From Setomelanomma holmii (lineage: Eukaryota > Ascomycota > Dothideomycetes > Pleosporales > Phaeosphaeriaceae), in NCBI GenBank assembly GCA_010015745.1, contig ML978196.1:62001-126000 (forward strand): a stretch of DNA of 64,000 nt. The letters are read 5' to 3'. Positions 54,330-64,000 of the stretch are shown here, in pieces. Each line of letters begins with the position of its first letter. The first letter of the stretch is position 1. A program made the position numbers and the translations under genes. Under the pieces are notes generated by a model. It was given only the letters and a program-made list of their open reading frames with translations, was not told the DNA's origin and made no database searches.

Positions 54330-54949
54330 ATTTTGTCGACTTGATTTCGATTTCGCGAAGTTTCCATGAGTGCGACTAGCTGGTAGATATACCTAATGCT
54401 GCCTGTGGCCTTGCATGGGTCATGTAAGACCAACCTGACTCCATCCTCGCAAGTCAGCTCGAGCTTATGCGCCACATGATCAGATCAATCAGATTCTAGT
54501 TGTTGTTTGGCGCCTCGGGAACTAAGAGGAATTCAAAGCCGAAGCTGACGTCCGGATATGCATATGCACTTCACAACCTTGACTGTGGGGTAGTACGGGC
54601 TGTACTGTCTACCTAGGTAACGCTGCATCTGGAAGAACTTGGAACGAGATGAAAAGAGATTGCGAACAACAAACAATGCTACATCTCTGCATAGACTTGT
54701 GCGACCCTTTATTGGAGGGTATATTCGCCTTGAGGCCATGCAGGGTCGAGTATGAAGGGATGAAGGTCCAATCGAGGCGCGGGCAGCTACCCCTCGACGC
54801 CATACCGCGTATAGCCTAGTACCAAAGCACTTTAACTTCTACCGAACCAATACTTCTTTCTTCGCACCATCATTCCCGCTGGCAACATTCTTGACTATCG
54901 CTGAATATTGCTACACACCCGTTGGTCTTACCACAATATATTCGCTACG
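54330..54949. other. Divergent intergenic region
   Basis: About 620 bp between the dehydrogenase and the RGG-rich gene. No gene is supported. Confidence 0.4.
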
Positions 54950-56370
54950 ATGCAAAAGTCACGATGGGCACCTAAGGCGGAAGACGAGGCCGCAAAACCA
55001 ACCACAGAAGAAGCCACTGCTCCTGTTAGTAAAATCCTCAGAACCAGTGACTAAAGCCATGTCCTGCCCATACCATGTATCACTATGATTCAGAATACAT
55101 GATTAACCAACTCCAGCCCGTGAGTGTGTCCTACGAACCCGCATACCATGACCCATCCGTAGACCCGTTCGCGCAGACAGCCAGCACCGATGACCTTTTC
55201 TTTGACGATGACATCACGCCCATCGCAGAGCCAGTGGTCGAGCAGGATCCTCTCGAGGTCGAAGTCCAAGATGCCGAGTACATGCCCGACGACGTTCCAC
55301 CACCAACAGCACCACCAACGCATTTGACGCCACACATTCCACAAGGTCCCCGCAATACTGAACGAGGAAATCGCGGGCGCGGAAGAGGAAGGGCCCGTGG
55401 ACGAGGCCGCGGTGGACACGTGGGCGATATACGAGAGCTGGAGAAGAAGGAGGCACAGGACAAGGAAGCAAAAGCTGCGGATCCAGCGCCGGTACCAGCT
55501 GTCACGGAGCCTACTAGCACAGCAGAGGATGCGGAAGCTGCTCCACCACCTAGTGCGCCAACGGAACTCAAGGAGAAAACTATGCACTCGGTCCGCGGGG
55601 ACAGGACGTTGACCGGCGGTCTTGCACGCACACGTCTCACCGAAGAGCAGCTGAACCAAAAGCTTGCCACTATGCGTTCCAAGAATGAGGCACTACAGAC
55701 CGCACACGCACGTGCCGAGGCTGATCTGGCTGACTTTGAAGCACGTGAGGCCGTACTCAAGATGAAGGACGTGGAACGCAAGAAGATACAGGCTGAGAAG
55801 GTAAAGGCTGAGCGGCAGAATCGTCAGCAAATGATGGGCGAGCGTGAGAAGAACAGGCAGCGAAAGCTGAATGCGCAAGGGGGTCGAGAGTGGGATTTCG
55901 AGAAAGAGGAGGGATTCTCGGGCACTGGTGAAGAGAGGCGGCGAGGAGCTACAAGAGGTGCACACGGCGGCATTGCGCCCTCCCGGCCTGTTGAAAGTTC
56001 TCAGCCCGCGTTCGCGCCTGAACAGAACGACGCTGCCAATGGCTCCAGTAAGGCAAGGGGACGAGGACGCGGCCGAGGTGGCAGGGGTGGCAGAGGTGGA
56101 CGTGGCGATCATGACGGTTCGCACAATAAGAAGCGTAGCGAGCAGCACCCTCCATCCGCAGCTGACTTCCCAGAGTTGCCTTTTGCCCCTGCTAGCAAGG
56201 GCGACAGCACAGCCAAGAAACTCGATTTCCCAATAAAAGGAAAGTCCACTGAAGCTACCCAGGACAAGCCATCAGATGCGGCTGAGCGACCAACTGTCAA
56301 GACCCAGGAGTCATTCGGCATACCGTCTCCCATGGAGAAGGGCCGTAGCTGGGCTGATGAAGTGGCTTAG
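54950..56370 (+). CDS. RGG-rich, coiled-coil RNA-binding-type protein
   Basis: A 442-aa protein from exons 54950-55024 and 55117-56370. The 92-bp intron has a GTTAGT donor and a CTCCAG acceptor, phase 0. It starts MQKSRWAPKAEDEAAKP. Features in order: acidic N region; RGG box (RGNRGRGRGRARGRGRGGHV); Pro/Ala linker; SVRGDRTLTGGLARTRLTEE; a long charged coiled coil (AHARAEADLADFEAREAVLK to EKNRQRKLNAQGGREWDFEK); a second RGG tract (SKARGRGRGRGGRGGRGGRG); and the motif ADFPELPFAP. The end is GRSWADEVA-TAG. It is probably an RNA- or ribosome-associated protein, inferred from RGG boxes. The family is unnamed to me. The frame stays open past the TAG into the next ORF (see separate entry). Confidence 0.75.
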
Positions 56371-56433
56371 GAGGCCGAGCAGGACACCAAGACGTTTGAG
56401 AGATGCAACAGTGGCGTCCTTCCAGAGGGGTCG

Positions 56434-57591
56434 ATGCTGGACCTTAGAGGTGGAGGCAATGCAAGCGCGAGTGGCTTCTCGGATCCAATCAGCCTACCGC
56501 AACCCGATCTCGTGGAAGCGTGGCTGAGTGGCCATGGCCGAGCTTGCCTAGCGGGGTGTTCGAGCAGGTGCCTGACTTCCAAAGGCTCGATCGACAACTT
56601 CGGAATATCTAGTGATGGCTTTCAAGCTCCTGTATCAGCCTCGAACTCTCTGCTATCGAAGGCAGAAGATAGTGGTGTTGAAGAATGGCTCGACAGCTGC
56701 GAGAGGTGCTATTCCAACCATTCCTGGCAGCTTGATGTACACCGCCATCACTCTACCGCGAAAGCCTCCGGCAACCACGATGAGCTCCGAGAAGATGACG
56801 CTGCAACTATAACCGAAGTTAGACAAGCCACCTCGATTCTCCAAGTTGAGCTTGCTTACAGCACCCAGCCTAGCTTCAGCAGACTCAAGATCCTACTCCG
56901 GGGCAATTTAGCGCTCAATGCGAAGATGCTTTCAAGCATGCTCTGGACAGATGAACAATACACCGCGTGGATGGACCATGCGCAGGCTATATTAGACATA
57001 CACATCCAGCTTGCGGCGGCGTTTGGCACTCGAACGTGGATTTGGGATAACAAAGCTGCCGATGATGAGCTGGAGACATGCAGCACATCAGAACCAGCAC
57101 TTTACCTGCGAGGAGGCGCAGACGATCGCTCTGATCAGGATGCGGAACCTGACGCTGCTTTGACTGGGCTTCTAGACGATCTCGACAATGCATCAAGCAA
57201 TGAGATCCTAGCGTGGATCGAGTATGACCTTCGCGCCAACTCGCTGCCTCAATCTGCGTCTCCGCTGCATGAGAACATACAACTTCGCCATCGTTCAAAA
57301 TCTGAGCCGATTCTGTCTAGCGAGTTGGTCCGAACACCCAACAGACCACAAGAACCAGCACGTATCATCTCAGTCCTCCCAAGTGCGCCTTCCCAATCAC
57401 AACCATCTCCGGTGGACCAATCGCTTGATTCACAACCCGCCGATGCACTGAGCACAAGTCCTCCTCCTGAACCAACGGATCTAGCAACGCTTCCTGGCTC
57501 ACCGGAGCAAGAGGGCGAACCACTGACGCCCGAGGAGAGCGATATGCTGAACAAGAGATTTCAAGGGCGACCCCGCGGTTCATCGGATTGA
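56434..57591 (+). CDS. Unrecognised ORF in frame with the RGG gene
   Basis: A 385-codon ORF whose first ATG lies 63 nt after the RGG gene's TAG, in the same frame with all 21 intervening codons open. The product is mostly acidic and Ser/Pro-rich with some helical parts (RLKILLRGNLALNAKMLSSM, TDEQYTAWMDHAQAILDIHI, QLAAAFGTRTWIW). LRGG occurs twice (MLDLRGGGN and LYLRGGADD). No domain is recognised. With almost no promoter space it is more likely the former C-terminal half of one long protein, a readthrough extension, or an internally started gene than an ordinary separate gene. Confidence 0.5.
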   Translation: MLDLRGGGNASASGFSDPISLPQPDLVEAWLSGHGRACLAGCSSRCLTSKGSIDNFGISSDGFQAPVSASNSLLSKAEDSGVEEWLDSCERCYSNHSWQLDVHRHHSTAKASGNHDELREDDAATITEVRQATSILQVELAYSTQPSFSRLKILLRGNLALNAKMLSSMLWTDEQYTAWMDHAQAILDIHIQLAAAFGTRTWIWDNKAADDELETCSTSEPALYLRGGADDRSDQDAEPDAALTGLLDDLDNASSNEILAWIEYDLRANSLPQSASPLHENIQLRHRSKSEPILSSELVRTPNRPQEPARIISVLPSAPSQSQPSPVDQSLDSQPADALSTSPPPEPTDLATLPGSPEQEGEPLTPEESDMLNKRFQGRPRGSSD

Positions 57592-59034
57592 TCGTATCCT
57601 GTATCTCCTCTTGATGTGTAGGCGAGGTGAGAGGCTGCTGGTTGAATTTTCTGGAGGTAGACAGAAGTAGCAAGGCCCAATTGAAAAAAAGATCTGTCGT
57701 CGAAGCTGATGCTTTTCTACCCCCGACATGCGCGTTCTCTGTATTGCGTGATATATGATGCTTGACTGGTATTAGGAGTGATGACGACGGCGACGAGAAA
57801 TGTCCACGAATGCGTGGGACCAGAAGTGCAGTCCCAATGCTCATCTAGGGTAGGAGTCTCGTATGCTTTTGCTCTGCCGAGAGGAAGTAGAAGAATACAT
57901 TGAGAAAATAACAGAGATGAGAAATGGAAAAAGCCAGGGAAAGTAGAGAAGTTGAAGATCAGGGTAATGGAAGAGACGTAAAGAAGCAGTGGGATAAGTA
58001 TGTATGCTGTGCATGTATCTATACCCATCTATGATATCTTCATACACTTAACACAGAAGTCATGACTGTGAACCAAGGTATCGAGCGGGGAATTTGCACA
58101 TCCACAACTATAAACCTTTCATATATTCAACAATTCTCATATGCAACCTAAGAGCTTCGTCAACCCCAGGAGACAAGTAGATTGAAAGATTCGCACTCGG
58201 CATACACCATGTTACCCTAGCACCCCCGCGTGTAACCAGGAGCAGTTCATTCTCCGTGTCTAGATCTGTATCTAGCACGCTCACTCGTTATGCAACGACG
58301 ACGACACCGTCAAAGACAATGCCGAGAACGGCGAATACGAATATATAGGTTTGAGTGGAGGTGCAGTTGTTTTTATCGACTAGCTTCCAGGGCCTGGAGT
58401 TTATTTGCTTGGTGCGCGAACACGCCGGATGGGAGTTTGAGGAACGAGTCAAGGACGAAGGACAAGAAGTATGGAGGGTAAGGTGGGGAGCGAGGGCGAG
58501 AGGGTGAGGGAAGGGTCGAAGGAAGAAAGGGGTGAAAATAAGTGTGATCAATCGTGAGGCCACGGCGAGAACCGTGTTTGGTGCGCAAATTGCGACGTCA
58601 CTTTGCCTTACAAGGTGGTTTTCCACCGTTTGCAATATTCCACTCTCACTGTGGTTTAGAAACGGAGTGTGGTGGCTTCGGAATGCAGGTCCGATATTGA
58701 ATTCTGTAGACTCCGCTCAACCTTCATGTGCATTACAATACATACAATATAGTCTAACAATCGTGAACCCCACTGCGCTCTCCTATGCTACTCTGCACAA
58801 AAGATCGAAACACTCAGACTTCGCGCCGTCCACCAGTTTTCCAAGCCTCGCAAAGGAAGATCACGACCCGCGCCCGCTATGATCAAAGACGAAGAAAAGC
58901 TACACAGTCGATGGCACACCAAGTTCATGGTGTAGGATTGCTATGCACGGCATACCGACTGCAGACCGTGTCAGCAAGCTCGAAGAAGGGGTATCAGAGA
59001 TGGTGAGGACGTTAGATGCATGCAGTCAGGGAGC
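57592..59034. other. Convergent intergenic region of about 1.4 kb
   Basis: Only short ORFs (for example 58288-58635 -) without domains are visible. No RNA gene or repeat was noted. Confidence 0.5.
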
Positions 59035-61335
59035 TTATGACTCGCCTCCGGTTGATGCTGGTGCACCTTCCGCTCCACCTCTGAATGAGCCCCTGCCGCC
59101 TCGTCCACCTCGTCCGCCGCGCTCGCCACCCCGAGCACCGCGAGGAGCGCCGCCACGACCTCCGCGACCACCGCGACCACCCTCACTATCTGAGGCACCT
59201 CCACTTCGGTAGCCTCCAGAGCCCTGGACGCCACCTCGATTGCTAGCTTGCCAATTTCCGGCACCGTAGCGAGGTCCCGCATTGGCGGGGCCGCGCTCGT
59301 TGTAGATCTTGACAGTTGGCTTGTCGGGACCTCCGCGTGCGTTCCTAACCTCGTCCGAGACACGACGGAGAGCAGCCTGCATGTCTGGTGTGGTGGCGAA
59401 GTGAGCGACGTAGAAGTGCTTGATCTTCTCCATCTTCTCGACCTTTGCCCGATCCTCCTCAGCAAGCAGATTCTTGGCCTCTTCCTCGTCCTTGACACCT
59501 GAGATGAACAATCCCTTGCTATCTTTGCGCTCCACGTGCTCTCGAGGAGCAGGAGAAGCTGGACCCTTTTCAGGTGCCGAGGTACCGTTTGGCTTCACCT
59601 CGCTTGGGATTGCTTTCTCAGCAACAGCATTGGCGGGCTCGTTGTTGGTCGGTTGAGGAGTGGCAGCCTTTGTCGGTTCCTTTGGTACCGGCGCAGGAGC
59701 AGGAGAAGGTTCGGTGCGCGCGGGCTGGTTTGGCTTGATCTGCTGTTGAGGAACTGGCGGAGTCGCGACAGCAGGGCGAGGCTGTTGAGGGGCGTTACCA
59801 GGAGGACCTCCAGGACGACCCTGAGCTGGCGATGGGGCAGCTGGGCTGGGAGCAGTGGCGGGAGGTGCAGTGCTGGTAGTGGCTTGTGCAGGCTGGGCGG
59901 CTTGACCAGGAACAGCCTTTCCACCACGGTGGGCGAAGTTGAAGCCTTGGGCCCTCATCTCCGTACCGATTCTACCGTTGTCGATGTCCAAGACAAGCCA
60001 GCCGTATGCAGCATCCGCCAGATTGAAGTTCCACATGTTCTTGAATGCGCTCTCGTCGATTATTCCGCTCTGGGGTCCAGGTGCTGGACCCCCGAATGGG
60101 TTTCCACCATTTGCGACGGTAGGCATCTTTTGCACAATGTCGAGGGCAAGGGTTAGGAGACGCTGCTGTGACTCGCTATCGGCAACGGCGGGCTCAACCT
60201 CTGTCTTGACTGTGTCCCATACATCATTGAATGAAGCTTTCGATGCCGCAAGCTTGCCGCGGTAATGGTCGAGGGTTGGGTTGACGCTGAACTCGTTGTA
60301 GGAGCTGCCATAGCGGAAATGCAGACCAGCGGAGACAGAGAAATCAGCCTTGAGCGTGACAGACAGCTGATTTAGCAGTCCCTCACGTGCCGGCGACGCA
60401 TGTGTAACGAAAATGCGAGTCTCGGTCGGATCGTAGACGCGGTTTGCTGTGTCGACCAGCTCGCCCATTTGTAGCAGAGTAGTCCACATGGTACCCTGGC
60501 CGCCTGCAATCGTCGTCCTGCCCTCGCCATTATCGAACAGCTTGTGCATGACCACGGCACCACCGAGACCCAGCAGACGGAGCTTCACGCCGCCGACATC
60601 CAGTAGCCGTGAATGCGCCTCGTCTATGATGTGCAGGTTGTCAACCTTGTACTCGCCAGACCGCAGCTTTTCCAACACCTGCACATCTTCACATGCGCCC
60701 CATACAGTGTATACAGGCACGTTTAGTGTGTAGGTCTTATTAAGGAAGAGCGGTAGTTCTGATAGTGGCAGATGCTCTCGCGCGAAACGCTCCTTGATCG
60801 GTGGTTGCGGCGGGGCTTGGGCGATGGAACGCTTGACGCTGTCCGACAGCAGAGGCGAGTACTGCGCAACGTGCTTCAGAGTCCTAGACTCGTCAGTATC
60901 TCGCTCACTTGTTTGTGTTGCCAAGACTCTTACTTCTCCGCAATGCGATCTAATGAGCGATCATCGTAGAAACCAAAATCGCCAGTGTGGATAATGTAGT
61001 TTGCGCGAGCGTCTGCGGCGAGCTGGTTGAGTGATTGGAGGTTTCCTGAATATCGTCAATCTACGGTGACTTATATCATACACGCCTCTCTCACCTCGAA
61101 CATCAGCAATACAGAGCACTCGGACGCTGCCCTGCTGAATCACGCGGCCCTGGTTAGGGAGCAGCGGGACAGCTCCAGGCGCGGGACCTGAGGGGGCGCC
61201 AGGCGCACCGCCGTTAGGAAGGTACTGGCCGGGGTAAGGGCGCGGCTGGTTGGGAGCTTGCTATGGCAAGTTAGTTAGAAGGTCGATGTGATTGAAATGG
61301 TCCCACAAATAGGTCACTGTACTTACTGAAGCCAT
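59035..61335 (-). CDS. DUF2433 phosphoesterase-like protein with RGG tail
   Basis: A 711-aa protein in four exons: 61335-61327 (only ATG GCT TCA), 61260-61095, 61045-60934 and 60883-59035. The introns are 66, 49 and 50 bp. The core matches fungal DUF2433, a calcineurin-phosphoesterase-like fold: VRVLCIADVRG, then IIHTGDFGFYDDRSLDRIAE and LKHVAQYSPLLSDSVKRSIA. Metal-site-like residues are Asp in IADVRG, the GD in HTGDF, and His in FVTHASPAREGLLNQ. The C-terminal third is Pro/Ala-rich and disordered. A short RRM-like segment follows (KGLFISGVKDEEEAKNLLAE, KIKHFYVAHFATTPDMQAAL). The protein ends in a dense RGG box (GGRGGRGGRGGAPRGARGGE), which suggests RNA binding. All splice junctions keep frame. 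Confidence 0.88.
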
Positions 61336-62419
61336 AGAGTCGGAGGCGGAGAGATTGGAGATGATGCCAGGTAATGCGATCTAGGACGCAGAGTATCGGC
61401 AAAAGTGCGGCGTGGGGTATATGATAGTCTGGAGTGTGAAAAGAGTATATGGAGCCTCCTCGTTCGGGTGATGGCGATGGTGGTTTGTGCTGTGCGTTTC
61501 TGGTGGTTGCTCCTTCCTGTGTTTTTGAGCTCGGCGCACGGACAAATCATATTCACTAGCGCGTTCTGGCCTATCAACCTGCTTCACCCCAGGACACAAC
61601 ACCTCCGCACGTCTATTAGCATTTAGTCAGGTGTCAACCTACTGCACACCATCATGTATCCTGCTTCCTTCTCAGGGACTCTTGTTCGTCACAGCACATC
61701 AAAGGATCGACTGAGCGTACCATGTTCCACCGCATCGCACGCGTCGACTACCACGCCTAGAACCTTCCATACGCCATTACCACGACCACAACTAAGAGAC
61801 AAACCAAAAAATAACACGGGGTTTTGGTCCAGATTGCAAGAGCCAGGCATCATTTGATATGAATAGGGAGGCCATTCAACCACTCGCGTGAGCGGATAGC
61901 TTCGGCAGGTTCTCGAGGCACCATTCACTAGGATCATCTCGCACTCCGCCATCGATCTAATGATGCTCTAATATGCATGCTATTGAGTATCTCAGGCTTC
62001 CGAGACCCGGTTACGATCCCATTGCACGGCCATGGCTGTTGCAAAATGTCGATAAGTATTGTCGTCCATGACGAAACCTTTCGAAAGACGCTATACTATC
62101 CGGCGGTCGCAGGTCAAGATCTCGACTGGATCACTCTACCAGTACAAAGAAGCTTGGAAGCGTCCATCTGAAGACATGTTTCCACGGAGGCAGAGCTGCT
62201 CTCGCAGTCCTTTTCGGCGAGAAACACGTATGATTGGCTGCCTCAATGTCACGTCCAATTTGGGTTAGGCTAAGCTGTTGGACCCCGTTCCCCACCTTGC
62301 TCGAAAAAAAAGTTGGCCGCCCTCCATCACCACCGCCAAATTCCTTGATCTTTCCGCTGTTCTGCGATTGATCATTGTGTGGCTTGCCTTTATACACGTT
62401 ATCTGTACAAAGCACAGTC
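61336..62419. other. Divergent intergenic region of about 1.1 kb
   Basis: Lies between the DUF2433 gene and the importin gene. Only short ORFs are present. It contains both promoters by position. Confidence 0.45.
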
Positions 62420-64000
62420 ATGGATGAGCAACAGTTTGTGCAGTTGCTTGAGGGCCTGCTGCAGCGTAAGCAAGTCGATGCAGCCTCGTCTCCCAAAGCT
62501 AACAAGACGCAGCCGACACCGAGCGTGTCAAGACAGCCACATCCACACTTAACAAGAACTACTACAGTTCGCCCGCATCGCTCAATGCTCTGCTTCAGAT
62601 TCTTTGCGGACACCCCAAGCCAGAGCTGCGCCAGTTGGCCGCTGTCGAGGCGAGGAAGCTCGTAACCAAGCACTGGGCTAGCCTGCCTACCGACCAGAAG
62701 AGCTCGCTCCGCAACCAGCTTTTCCAGTTCACACTCAACGAAGACCACACCCTCACCAGGCATTCTGCCGCCCGCGTCATTGCAGCTATCGCATCGCAAG
62801 ACTTCGAAGACGGCGAGTGGGCAGATCTGCCCGGATACCTACACCAGGCTGCCACTAGCCAAAATGCGCGACAGAGGGAGGTGGGCACGTACATCATCTG
62901 GACGACCCTGGAGTCCACTGGCGATGCGTTCCCCGGCAAGTCGGCCGATCTCTACAAGCTGTTCAGCACGACCATCCAAGACCCAGAAAGCGCTGAGGTT
63001 CGGATCAACACTCTGCTTGGGCTGAGCCGCTTGGCGATGCTTTTGGAGCCTGATGAGGACCCAAAGGCTCTTGCGTTGTTTCAGGAAGCCATTCCAGGAA
63101 TGGTTGCCGTGCTCAAGTCCACCGTCGATGAGGGCGATGAAGACCGCGCGATGCAAGCATTCGAGGTTTTCCAGACCCTCCTTGGCTGCGAATCTGCTCT
63201 CCTTCAGAAACACTTCGGTGACCTCGTCAAGTTCATGTTGGAGCTTGCATCATCCACAAGCGTTGAGGATGACTACCGGTCGCAGGCACTTGCCTTCCTC
63301 ATGCAATGTGTGCGCTACAGGAAGCTCAAGGTGCAGGCTCTGAGGATCGGCGAGGAGCTCACACTCAAAGCACTGCACATCGTCACTGAGCTTGGCGACC
63401 TTTCCAGCGAGGATGAGGATGTTACACCAGCGCGATCGGCCCTTGGCCTGCTCGACATCCTCGCGTCCAGCCTCCCTCCCAGCCAGGTCGTCATTCCCCT
63501 GCTGAAGAACCTTGGAAACTACTTTTCTTCCCAGAACCCCGACTACCGTCAGGCTGGTATCTTGGCACTGGGTATGTGCGTTGAAGGCGCCCCTGACTTC
63601 ATTGCCACTCAACTGCATGAGATCCTGCCCATGGTTCTTCACCTCCTCGAGGACCCAGAGCTCAAGGTCCGAGCTGCTGCGCTCAACGGTGTAGCTCGTC
63701 TGGCTGACGACTTGGCCGAAGATGTTGGCAAGGAGCACGCTCGTCTCATCCCAGCCATGATCAAGAACTTTGACTTGGCCGCCAACAACGTGCAGAACGG
63801 TGAAGACGAACGCAACCTGGCCATCATTCGAGGCAGCTGCCATGCGATCGACTCGCTCATTGAAGGTCTCGAGCCCGAGGATGCCGGCAAGTACGTGCCT
63901 GAGCTCATTCCCCGCTTCAGCAAGCTTTTCCATCATGAAGACCTGAAGGTCAAGAGCGCCGCCATTGGCGCTGTAGGCTCAATTGCTTCGGCTGCTGAGC
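62420..64000 (+). CDS. KAP123: Importin-beta, Kap123/importin-4 type (5' part)
   Basis: Nuclear import receptor for ribosomal proteins and histones. Exon 1 is 62420-62465 (MDEQQFVQLLEGLLQ), then a 47-bp intron (62466-62512), then exon 2 open to the window edge. The N-terminal importin region reads PDTERVKTATSTLNKNYYSS and LCGHPKPELRQLAAVEARKL, typical of the importin-beta N-terminal domain. HEAT-repeat helices follow (ALFQEAIPGMVAVLKSTVDE, LGCESALLQKHFGDLVKFML, LLKNLGNYFSSQNPDYRQAG, ILALGMCVEGAPDFIATQLH, EILPMVLHLLEDPELKVRAA). About 511 codons are visible of roughly 1,100 expected. The remainder lies beyond position 64000. No stop or frameshift is seen. Confidence 0.93.

Noticed and set aside
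55090..55781. Long antisense ORFs opposite the RGG gene
   Set aside because: GC-rich RGG coding sequence gives Pro/Ala/Ser-rich shadows on the other strand. No independent evidence.
56434..57140. LRGG motifs as ubiquitin-like cleavage sites
   Set aside because: The flanking sequence does not resemble a ubiquitin fold, and four-residue matches are expected by chance.

Overview
The window looks like nuclear DNA of a filamentous ascomycete (Pezizomycotina), most likely a dothideomycete. The evidence is short introns of 45-92 bp with GT..AG ends, one probable GC..AG intron, and fungal-only families: a combined C2H2+Zn2Cys6 regulator, a Zn2Cys6 regulator, 2EXR, DUF2433, EthD and STAND N-terminal domains. 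The class-level call is an inference from protein style. No search was run, and splice sites were placed by eye and checked only by reading frame.

Layout. 1-8 kb: a C2H2+Zn2Cys6 transcription factor (-), a vanillyl-alcohol-oxidase gene broken by two in-frame stops (+), and a roadblock-like EGO/Ragulator candidate (-). 8.5-18.6 kb: a mostly housekeeping block with double-domain glyoxalase I, D-3-phosphoglycerate dehydrogenase, an FMP52-like protein, three small mitochondrial-type proteins, and a MOSC/ferredoxin-reductase/2Fe-2S fusion. 18.6-26 kb: accessory DNA with a 9-bp minisatellite, a short Zn2Cys6 protein, a SnoaL-like gene cut by a late stop, and three neighbouring broken ORFs that each encode a charged coiled coil. 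26-35 kb: a 2EXR protein, an alpha/beta hydrolase, an unrecognised 309-aa protein, a broken STAND-N-terminal gene and long gene-poor stretches. 35-38.3 kb: sulfite reductase flavoprotein subunit (MET10). 38.3-42.7 kb: a 4.4-kb gene-poor gap. 42.7-48.1 kb: two large unrecognised disordered proteins. 48.3-54.4 kb: a compact metabolic group (SDR, EthD, MFS, butanediol/sorbitol-type dehydrogenase). 54.9-64 kb: an RGG-rich protein, a same-frame downstream ORF, a DUF2433 protein with an RGG tail, and the 5' part of an importin-beta (Kap123/importin-4 type) running off the end.

The most striking pattern is repeated interruption of otherwise good reading frames by single in-frame stop codons: VAO (TAA and TGA), SnoaL (TGA), a 74-aa membrane protein (TGA followed by CTA, the known readthrough context), the roadblock-like gene (TAG), the RGG ORF and its neighbour (TAG), the spliced leader ORF of the MOSC gene (TGA), the coiled-coil ORFs (TGA) and the STAND gene (TAG). 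Large core genes are intact, so general sequence error is a poor explanation. The VAO and SnoaL cases look like real nonsense mutations. The small membrane protein is the best candidate for programmed readthrough.
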